A stretch of DNA of 64,000 nt from Blastobasis lacticolella (taxonomy: Eukaryota > Arthropoda > Insecta > Lepidoptera > Blastobasidae): contig LR990067.1 of NCBI GenBank assembly GCA_905147135.1, positions 10,478,001 to 10,542,000 of the forward strand. Reading direction: 5' to 3'. Below, piece by piece: positions 46,301 to 58,300 of this stretch (its first letter is position 1; the number at the start of each line of letters is the position of its first letter). The notes below the pieces were generated by a model that did not search any database, had not been told where the DNA came from, and worked only from the letters and a program-made list of their open reading frames with translations. Both the position numbers and the translations under genes were made by a program.

Positions 46301-49300
46301 TCCAATAAATTCATCAAAAAGGTATTAAACAAATATCGTAATGCATTCGTATCGTAATTCGTTATCGTATTTGGCCATTACGATGTAATCGTCATTCGTA
46401 TTGGTATCGTAATAGCCTAATTTTAATTTTATTTTTTACTTTAAAAACATTGTGAAATCTAAACTATCAAATTAATCTAATCTAATCAATCTTTAATCTA
46501 ATCTTCAAATTATTGTAGTATCATTGAAATTATTTTAATTGAATTTTAATTTTGTTATTGGCAATTATTAAAATTATGAATTGTATTTAATATTGAAATT
46601 AAATAGTGTTGATTTTAATCAATTATGTTTTGATGAAGTATGATACTATTACTATGAATGAATGATATGATATGATATGATATGATATGATATTATTATA
46701 TAAGTACTCACCAATTTCACTAAATAGTTTTTGGATAAATTTCTTTAATAAACATAACACTTTAATTTAAACAAATGTACTTACCTATTTTAAAATAAAA
46801 AATATTAATTATTTAACAATATTTACACAAGCATTAAATAAAATCTGAAAATTAATTGTTCATTATCTATCGAACACTGTATCTTAACACATAGGATTTA
46901 TTCCTAGTTTAGGAGGCAAGGTTGTAAAATATTTCCATACTATTGTCACCTTGTAATTACTTATGTCATCGAAATGATACAATTTGCGTCAATAAATTCA
47001 TTTTGATTTCTATTTATTCCATTTTCAATACAAATTCTCTCAATTTCTTCGTTTTTTCGAAACCGAAAAGACTCGTCGGATTAGTTGGTCAGAGGGCGTA
47101 CGGCCTGCGACACTCGACTGATCAAGTATACCCGGGTTACTAAACTGTCCACTTTCCCAATACCCTACACGGGAGTGCATTCCCTGACGGTAGCCTAACA
47201 GAAGCGAGCCACCTGATGGTGCGTGGTCACCGCCGCCTATTGAAATCAACAACACCGGGGGCGTCAGTAGTGCGTTGCCTATCTCTAATGAGACCTCTAA
47301 TATACCTCTTGAAGGACTCTTATGTTAGTGTCTAAAGAAAACATTGCTGACAGTTAGGGGGGGGGGGGGCTGTATAGGGGTGGTACTGAAGCGGGTTCAG
47401 TGATAGCAATGAGGGTTGTCGCAATTCCAGCAAAGCCTGCCTTGCCACAGATTTGACACTAGCCGCTAAATCGGAATGTACCGCTTGGATGAGTACTTTG
47501 GTCTCCGAAAACTAGTAACAGACGTTCCGTTTGGCTGGAGCCGACCAACCGTCGGTTGCAGTCGATACTAATCCTTACGCAGTATAAAATAAAGTCGCTT
47601 TTCGGCGCAGGACGTCCGACCGAGGTCGTGTCGACTTTATTTTCTACGTCGTAAGGATTAGTATCGACTGCAACCGACGGTTGGTCGGCTCCAGCCAAAA
47701 CGTTACGTCTGTTACTAATATACTGGTTATTCAATATACCTGATCCCGATGCGGAGGCGATCCACAGTCGACCATGTTCACTTTGTATCCGGCTTCATCC
47801 AGCTCCTTGTCCCGTCTGAAACCAACGCGATAAGACACTCATTATTATTATTAATTGATAGTAACTGTCCATTTTTTTATACCACTAAGGTGGCAAGCTT
47901 ACGGCCCGCCTGATGGTAAGCAGTCACCGCGGCCTATGGACGTTTGCGATGCCAGGGGCGTCACCCACGCGCTGCCGATCCAGTGAAAACTTTTTCACCT
48001 CTCTCTTGAAGAACTCCATTACTCTCCAGGGAAAACCTCTCCAGGTAGTTCTTTCCACAACCTTAGTGTGCGTGGGGATTTGCTCAAAAGGTGAACACTA
48101 ATCGCTGCTCTCTCTAGTTTGAGTCAAAACTGCGCCGCGGTCGCGAAATGACCCGTCCGCAGAATGTTCAATTCGCAAAATGTCCCGTTTGCAGAGTTTC
48201 CAAGTCCCCACTGCGGGACTTAATCACTCTCTAAGTTTAAGGGGACCCTTATAGGACTTTAAGTGCGGATTTTCATGAAACATCTGTTAGGAGTCTCTTA
48301 CAACTAAAGGGGCGATGGTGAAAACGGGCATAAGGCATCAGTACGGGACATTTTTTTTGTACCACAAAGGTGGCAAACAAGCTCACGGCCTGCCTGATGG
48401 TAAGCAGTCGCCGCAGCCTATGGACGTTTGCAATACCAGGGGCATCACATTTTGCGAACGTCCATGCCGTCTTACAACCAGGTGAGATGGCGGTCAAATG
48501 CCTGGACAGTATAATAAAAAAAAATGTCAAATTCTCAAAATGCCTCGTTCGCAAAATCTCCCGTTTGCAGGATTCCTAAGTCCATTTGCGATTGCTCTTA
48601 GGGCGAGGGAAAATATCATGAGTTATATTGTTGCAATTTTTGTAGACATCTCCAATTGAAGATAAAATATAGCCTTCGTTACTCGCTGATAATATAGCTT
48701 TCCATGGATAAAATAATTTTCAATATCGGTTTTAGTTTTTGAGTTTACCCATCCACAAGCAAAACGATAAACCGTAAAATTTTCTCTCTTCATAATATTA
48801 GATTAGAAATATACATAATATACGTATGAATCCGTGAACCGGATGGAGTGCTAAATGTATGAAAACGATAGGTACAAAAATTCCACGTACGACAGAAATA
48901 ATTGTACCTTTCGTTTTAATATGTTTAGCACTCCATCCAGTTCACAGCTTCATACATATATTATGTGACACCCTGTATATGTTAGGTATTTGTATTTTGT
49001 ACTGTATTGTATCTACTATGTCGAGTCGTTGTGTCTATGTTAAAATAAATTTATCTCTCTTAAAAAATAATGATTATCGAAAAGACGACGGCAACAGATC
49101 TGTGCCAAAACCTTTTAGAAAAACTTAATTATGTTCAACTTACACTTTGTCTTTGCTGTAACAAAAAATATATAAAGTCAGATGCTGTTCCAAGTTCTAA
49201 CCATTCAAAATCGTACATTTCATCCATTCTATTGGGTATGCTCTATTGGAGTAGAGCCTATGCGAATTGGATGTTGTGACGTCATTCTACTCAAGATGAC

Positions 49301-52300
49301 GGCGTACCACCAGTTCTGACATCACAATACTCATATTACTTACATTGAACAAGTTACATTTCTAAATCTAAATTCAACTACTATTTAAAACTTATTTAAA
49401 CAAAGCGAGTCGACTATGGACCTCATTAGATGTGCTATGGATTATTTTTAGTAAACATTAACATTTTCAAAGAAATTGCATTGGTTAGTCACATTGCAGG
49501 CAAGCGGCATCATCGATGCGTCAATGTCACAGTGACAAGTGGCCGGCGGGCGCCTCTTTCGTCCGTCGCGGACAAATAATAAAATCTTTGGCCGCGGAGT
49601 CCTATGTTTTGTTTTCTTTTTTGTGTGGCCCTACATACTGGCTAAGAAACCGTTGTCCGCTCGATGGTGCCGTGGTGCCTAGCATTCCTTATATATTGTA
49701 TGACGTTCATAAGTGTTTGTGAAAAGCTAAAGTGAATAAACGTATTTGATTTGATTTGATTGGGATGGAACTCCAAACTCATATTCCTGCTGTTATGTTA
49801 AAAGACGTTAAAAATAAGAGTTATGACAATGTGACATTGTATTTAAACTTAATTTTAAGTAACGATTAAAAATGACATTAATTTAATAAATTGACATCCG
49901 TTCGAAGTATATAAGTATAGACATTGGTATTTTATTCGGTAATATGACATGTAAAAATGAATAATGAGGTAATTAATTTATAATAATTTGGATACTACAT
50001 GTAATCTAATTTTAAATTGTATCATTTTGACATTAAAAAAATATTTTTTTTGCGGTACGGAAAGGTAACTTACCCTTTCCTTCTAACAAAAAAAAGCATA
50101 AAAAATCATAGACTGAATCAGCCTGTATTTTCTCTAGAGATGTAACGGATATCCGGCCACTATCCGGTATCCGGCCTATCCGGCCATAATTTACTATCCG
50201 GCCGGATACCGGATAATGCGTTAATATCCGGCCGGATACCGGATAGTAAAAAATGTATGAAAAGCCCCATAAAAGTGATTTTGCTCATCGGATATTCTGT
50301 AGCACTATTCTGTAGCAGTCGAATCAAAACGTTTAAAAACCATAAATATTAATCAAATAACTATTGATTATATCGGCATCGGCACCTATTCTACTCGTAT
50401 CGTTCATTTGGTAGGTTAGCAAAAATTTTTAATAGTTTTCTGTAGCCGTATTCATAATGATTCGAAACCGTTTCCGAACAATTCGACATGAAATTTGTGA
50501 GCGGCGAATCCGTGTCGATCGATTCGAAAACTGTTATTTTCCGTGGAATCTATCGGGAACTCTACTCTCTATAACATATAAAAATTTCATTAAAATTAAC
50601 TGAAACCACATTTTCCTAAGAACTTTTGCGGGGTCCTTAGTCGATTCCGTATCCGAATCCGATTTCCGAGCCTCACAATGGCATATACGGCAACTGGTCT
50701 CTTCTTTTTGCACTATGCTTTTTCCATTAGCTGGAGTCAGCTCTCCTTGTCTGCTTCCTCCATTTCTTTCTATTTTGAGCAGTAGCAGCGTCAATAATAT
50801 TGTCCTTCAGGTCCCGTTGGTCCGCCGTCGGCCAGGTGGCGTGTGGGAGTCGTCGTCGCCAAATTTAGGGCTTGCACTAAGGTGATCTTTGGGGCGGAGC
50901 ACATGCTCACACCATGGCATTGAGCGTTCTTAAATTTTCTCGGGCATAGGTGTGACTTTGTAACTTCCAAGAGTGTGGACATTACGTACTTTGCCCAACA
51001 GGGTGACACCCGCTGATCAGCATAAATACGCATTTTCGTCGTGTGTAGTTTTGACAAGTGCTGTTTAGTATTAGTGTACTTAGTGTAATATTTTAAAGTC
51101 AATCAAGATATATATTGATATTATAGATATGAAAAAATATTATATTGAATTAAAAATATGAATTTATTTATATTTAGAGGTAGTGTACGATGTCGTTTAT
51201 CCTCTACGATGCTGTGGGCTAATGTGTAAGTCCGTATTTTGAAACTATCAATCCGTATAAGGGCGGAAGAATTCTTCAGTTCAACGTTCAAATTATTCAG
51301 ATTAAACGAAAAGTTTAAATTACATAAACATACGCCGCGATTACAGCTTGCACAAACTTGTTCAGAGAGTATGACCTGTGAATATCCGGCCGCCGGATAT
51401 CCGGCTATCCGGCTAGGAGGCTGGCCGGATATCCGGTATCCGGTATCCGGCCAAACAACTATCCGTTTCATCTCTAATTTTCTCCAAAAAAAAACTTCTG
51501 TGCGAAAGGAGTGTAGGAAGGATAAGGTAACTTACCCTTTCCTTCTAACAAAAAAAGTATAAAAAATTATAGACTGCTTCAGCCAGTATTTTCTATAAAA
51601 AAAATTGTGCAGAAGGAGTGTAAGGATAGCTTACCCTCTCCTTCTAACAAAAAAGGCATAAAAAATCATAGACTGCTTCAGCCTGGATTTACTATAAAAA
51701 AGAACATTTTGTGCGGAAGGAGCGTAGGAAGGCTAATGAAACTAACCTTTTCTTTCTAACAAAAAAGTATATAAAATCATATGTTTGCTTCAGTCTGGAT
51801 GTTATATAAAAAACGCCTAAGTTTGCTATAAAAAAACTTAGCTTACCTTCTCCTACGCCTAACAAGAATAATAAGAATATAAAGTCATATTCTGCTACAG
51901 ACTGCATCTTTGGCTTCATGGTCTATTCCAAGTAAAAAAAAATCACAAAAAAACAAGATGGTGGTCAGTTTCCCGCCACCGCACCTTAAAACGATGGGAT
52001 TCCATTCACACCATCTGGATGCCTCGCCTCCGACTAATACTGCAAAAAAAACTAACTTGGAACGAGCTTTTTTTGGTTTTTTCGTTTATCAGAATTTAGA
52101 GGGCAAAGTTTTCTTTTGCCCTTGTCATATCTTAGTCATAACTTAAAAATCATTCTTTTTTTGACTCAATTCCTAAATTAATATTTTTTTTTCTTTCCTT
52201 GAGTCAAGACTGGAGATTTTTTTAAATCATTCATTTTTTGTTTGAGGCAGGCCTTTAATGTAATATCATTTTTTTTTGTCAGGGCTTAAAAGGCAATTTT

Positions 52301-55300
52301 CCCCCCTTTAATCAGGACTTTAAAACTTTTTTTTTCTGTTTTTTTTTCTTTATTTTTTAAGACAATCCCTAAAATATTTTTTTTTCCATTTTCTTTTACC
52401 ACCACTACCTAAAAAAACCTCACCTATAATGCGTCAGCTCCGCGCACGACTCCTCGTCCCTCAGCTCTCCATCATGGGACAGCATGAAGAATTGGCTGGC
52501 CTGAAGGGTCGGGTGGCAGGAGTACACTCCCAGGGGAGCGTGATCCGAGTCCCGTTGCAGGGAGTCTATGTTTTTTTTTACTCAGTCCCTAAATTAATTT
52601 TATTTTCCTTGAGTCAAGACTCATCATCAAGAAGCATTCATTTTTTTGAGGCAGGCCTTAAAATTATTATTACTTTTTTTTACTCAGGGCTTAAAAGGCA
52701 ATTTTTCCTCCTTGAGTCAGGACTTTAAAAACCTTTTTCTGTTTTTTTTTGTTTTTTTTTTTTAAGTAATCCCTAAATATTTTTTTTCTGTTTTTTTTCC
52801 TTCACCACCACCTAAAAACCTCACCTATAATGCGTCAGCTCCGCGCACGACTCCTCATCCCTGAGCTCGCCATCATGGGACAGCATGAAGAATTGGCTGG
52901 CCTGAAGCGTGGGGTGGCAGGAGTAGACTCCCAGGGGGGCGTGGTCCGAGTCCCGTTGCAGGGAGTCTATGCAGAGGGATGATATTGGGTTTCGGAACCT
53001 GGGGGTAGCAGATAGACATGGACATTATTTATTTTGACATTACAATCCTCGTTACATTTTCAATTTATTCGTATAGCAAAAAACCTACAAGAACACATTT
53101 AACTACAAATTTAAATCAAGCGAAGTCAGCCATTTCATCGCTTCGTTACCAAGGGTGATCTGGGGGCTTACCATGACCTCTTATAGCAGGACCTAAACAG
53201 AACTGCCTGCTTAGAACGAGACAAGCTTATGTGACACGTATAGCGCTGTCTCGTTCTAGGCTAATTACGTAACGCTGTTGCCAACAATTATCTGATTTCA
53301 ATCATTGAAATTGTTACTTTTGCGATTCCGAATCATCGATTTCATGGGTTCAATTGCTAACAAAGTTCCATTGCAACAAACTGAAACTATTAAATCGATC
53401 ATACGTAATCGCAAAAGTAACAATTTTAATCATTGAAATCAGAGAATTGTTGGCAACTGAGATACGTAATTAGCTCACAGTTGTTTAGGTCATGCTATAA
53501 GAGCTCATGGTAAGCTCTCTGGCTAAGTTGTTAGTCTCTGGCTTAGCTAACTTGTGTTTGGGCAATCCGATAGTATGTGCCACATCGACTGAATGAGCAG
53601 TTTTCCAATAGGTATCTAAGGCATTCCTAACCACTCACTAGATGGCGCCCCGACAATTTTGGTAATTGATAATCGCTTGAAATAGGTTCTTAGCAAAGAG
53701 GATATAAACACTGGGTACGTTGTATTGAATAATATTATATTTGTCAATAGTTTTCAACCATTTTAGAGGTTGTAATAATAATGGAACATACTGCCAACTT
53801 CTATAAATATTTCTTTTTACACTACGTTCAAATTTAACAGTAATGTTTATATTATTAAACTCTTTATTTTCAAGTTTAGTATTACTTGTCTGCATGAAAT
53901 TACTGCCACCATCATACAGATTTAAAGAAGATTACCAAAATTGTAGGAGCGCCATCTATTGATGCTTTTTGAAACAAACTATCAATACCTACTGGAAAAC
54001 TCCTCATTCTAACATCCACAGCGGTGTCTGTAGGAGGCACAAAGGCCATGGCCCGTGTGTAATCTATTTAAGTTACATTATGGCCTACGACGCGAGGATG
54101 CCAAAGACCGGGCGAAGTGGAGAAGAATGAGTCGGAAAGCGGACCCTGGCAGGGGCCGGAATGTGAATGAATAAGTGACAATTCTAAATTCGACTTATAT
54201 CTATTTAAAAGCTACTTTAATAAAGCTATACGAATATGGAGTAATGCGATGTCAAAAAGGCCAAGATAAATAATAAATATGCATGGACAACTTACACAGC
54301 GTTTTATGAATGGTAGATAAATGATAAACTACTTATAATTTTTTTGAATACGTTATTATACACTAGTAAACTATTTTGCCATCGTTTACCTCATTGTTCA
54401 GAAAAATGTATACGATGGCAAAATAGCAACGTTACCATTCGATCTGAATGAATGGAAATAATTGGTTGGTACGATAGAAACATACATTCATAAAGCTCAC
54501 GCCCGTGTCCCACAGGTGGAGTAGGCAGAGACTATGGACCGCCGCTTTGCTCTGTCCTGACACAACTCCATAGCCTCGCATATACGATAGCAAAATAGCA
54601 ACACTTCCATTCGTTCCGAATGAATGGAAATAATTGAGGTGTCCGATGGCAATTCCATGTTGTTAACTTGCCTGTGTTTCAAGCGGTTCTTTGAACAAAG
54701 GTGGCGTGGTAGAGATCGCTTGCAGCGATAAGGCCACCTTTGCCCATTAATGTAAAAATTCTTGTGTGAGCAATAAATAATTTATCTATCCATCTATTAT
54801 ATAGCAAATATATATAAAAACTCACCGTCCATAAGCCACAGCATCCCGTACTGGCACAAATTTCTCCTTGTATATATTATCCAAGTACCACTGGAACGAC
54901 TTGCATTGGAGCTTCTCTCGGAGGACTTTGCGGTGGGTGACGTCGCCTATCTTCGGGTTTTTCTGGAATAGGCGATGGATTATGTGTTTTATTGGCATAC
55001 AAATAAGGTGGACTTTGTCACTAATTCGAAATAATTGTCCATTCGCGGAAGTGTATCAGATCCCGCAGCCTCTCCAACTTTAACAAACTATTTAAAATTA
55101 AAAAACGGTCTTCCACGTTGCTTTGTATTTCCTACATATTTTAATTACAAAAGATTTTTCAAAAAAATATTGTTGTTCTTTAACTACTCAACCTGATGTT
55201 AAACGATGTCTATATAATTCTTGCCGTGTTAACCTATAATAAATCGAAAGCGAATGCACTTGCTCGAATGGACATTTGTGCAAATGACATTTGCGCGAAT

Positions 55301-58300
55301 GGACATTTGCACAAAACACATTTACGCGAAAGACATTTGCTTGATTGGCCACTTGCGCGAAAGACATTTGCTCGAATGGATATTTTACGCGAACTTACAC
55401 TTACACTTAGTTTACGCGAAAGATATTTAAGCGAATGGAATATTGCTCGAAAGGGTGTATCTTTGGGATCGTAATAAATATTTGAAATTTTCATGGAATG
55501 TGTGTTTCTATAGCGGATACCGAAAGAGGTGATTTCGCAGACGACGTGAATCCACGTTCACGCCGGGTAAGCCAACATCGACCTTACAACCTACATAATA
55601 GAGGCGACTTTTGCTTAAACAATACAGAGAGTTTACAGAAGAAAGAGCAGAGTAGAAGAAGAGACATACCCTCAAATCTGGTCGATGCATGTAGAAGAGT
55701 TCCTTGTAGTCGTCCATCCAGACCTCGGCCATTCGGGCGGTGTTGATTCCTGCGGGTACAATGTACTCAGTGTTAGGAGCGTCGGTGGCTAAGTGGTAAA
55801 GGTATCCGACTCGTAAGCGATAGGTACCGGGTTTGAATCGCACGGCCGACATGTACCGATGGCTCTTTTTCTGAGTTATGTACATTACTTGAACACTAAC
55901 CTATGCTGTTACGGTGAGGGAAAATATCGTGATGAAACCTGCGCATTCAGGCGACTAAATGTGTAACCATGATCCAATTTGGTCACGGAGGTCAGATGGT
56001 TCGCTCTACTTTAAATACCTTATCCGTCAAAACCTGGATCATGGTCAAGGCGGACCCCGGGCCCTCGTGCGCGAGAGCACAACCGGGACATTAACGCCAA
56101 GATTATTATTTTATTAGTTGGCTGCATGACATCACTGCCAAAATCATACAGATTTTTAAAAAAGTACAAAAATTGTGAAAGCGCCATCTATTGATGCCCA
56201 TAACACAAGCTTTGCTAACTTTGGGGCTAGATGGCGCTGTGTGAATTTCTCCAAACATTTTTTAATTATTTTTAACCCAACTGACAGTACCTACTGGAGA
56301 ACTGCTCATAGTTTCAATGAAAGTGGTTACAATATTGCTCGCAATATTCCAGGCCATACCTAAAAGTGATGTAAAAATTACAGTACTGACCGTGTGTGTC
56401 CGTATGGTAGGGCAGTCCGTACGGATGGAAGGCGCGGAAGACGTGCCCGACACGCGAGCATGGGATCGTCTCAAGGGTGCCACCGCCTGGAAATAACATC
56501 ATCATCGTAACTCAATTGATGAGTTAAGCTCGCCTTTGTACATCTATTTAAGATCTATAATTTCATGCCTGAAACACAATATTATCCTAGCTCAGGCAAA
56601 AAAATATGTTTTATTTTTACCTTTTACGTGTTTTTTACATCTAAAATTGAAATGTATTTCATAAGATTTAATAAACTTTTTATTATTTATTATTATTTTA
56701 TTTCACCGTACTGAATCATGGCATTTTTGAGTACAATCAAGGATAAAGAATAATCGTCAAATATTAACCAATAACTTTTGCTCGCAACTTCGTCCGCGTA
56801 GAAGTCGTTTTTAGGGTAGTTCATCTTTTTCCCGTACGACCATTTTAAATGATCTCCCTTATGTATGAAACCTAGTCTTACGGAGAGGTCAAGCTGTATC
56901 TCTGGGTCTACCCAACCGAATCAGATGAAACATTGTCTTTTTTCTTTATGTTTATTTGTGTACGTAGCCCGATATTTCGTCGCAGTTGCATGCATCATGG
57001 TCACGGGACGACTACTTTACTGTTTTGTTACATCGTATGAAGCAGAAACTCACACATCCATATCCGGAAGGAGATCTCCAGGTTCTCGCCTCCCCAGCCG
57101 CCCATCTGCTCGTCGTACGCGCCCAGCTCCCAGTAGTACTTGCGGTCGATCGCGAAGAGACCACCAGCCATCGTCGGCGACCTGTACGAGACGGTTGTTG
57201 AAAAACTGAGTGGCAACTGAGTGGCAGAGTTTGGACAAGTTGGATGTGTCACTGGGTGACGGGATGACACTCACGCCCTGGAAGCAGGGACGTCCTTTGG
57301 TCTGCGAAGATAGTGGAGGTGGAAAAAGGTGATTACCCACCTGGCCGGGTGTTGTAACCAGGGGACCAGGGGTCCAACAGTTGATCATCGGAAGTAGTAT
57401 TTATGGCGTGAAAGTTTATTTATTTATTTAAAAACTTTATTGGACTACAACACAATTGGCGGACTTGGAAGTTAGCACGCTTCTCTAGCGCGATGTAGGA
57501 CGGTCAGCGCCATCTATGTGCGGATGCTTGCCAGCCTTGTGTTCGTGACGATGATCGTCGGTAGAGGTACCTATATCGCGTAAGTTGAATCATAATATCT
57601 CCAACGCGATATAGTTTTATATGGAAAGTTGGCATTTGTATGGAAGAGGCATGTCAGCGCCATCTACATGTCCGATGTTCGCCAGCGACGTGCTCGAGTA
57701 CTCGTAATGCAGTGTTTCCCAATTGGGACGATAGATGTCGCTACAATTTTTTTTAATGTTATACTGCAGACAAACAGGTAAGCGGACCTGATGAAAAGTG
57801 GTCACCGCCGCCTATGGACCTCAGCAACACTAGGGGAGTTACCAATAGTTAGACGAGTTAGTAAATAAAAAAGAAAACAAGTACTCACCAAGTGGGAGCG
57901 ATATCGCTGCCGCGCCTTCGCTTCTCTCTCTCGGGCACGTTCACCCAAGTGAAGTGGCCGTTAAACGTGAAGCCGCCAACCTGCGCACGCGCACGCAATA
58001 TTACAACACCAATACAGATTATGACGTCGACCACAATCACAGCGGGTCTAGCCAAGATGCGTTTCTATTGCGATAGACGACGATTTCGTCGGCTACGTTC
58101 GGTGGATGCTCGTGGAATTTTTTTGCTTAGACACACGGTCAGACGGTCCGCTTGATGGAAAGGGGAAAACATCGACCAGGACATCTGCAACTTAAGGGGA
58201 GCGCATGCTGTGCTGGCCTTTGAGGTACCCGTAGACATGACTTTTTGAACCCCCACGTTATAGTGCAAAGGACAGACTTCGGGAGAGAGCTCATTCCACA

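Noticed and set aside
53638..53895. 85-codon minus-strand open frame
   Set aside because: Entirely within MITE P8, whose other copies break the frame.
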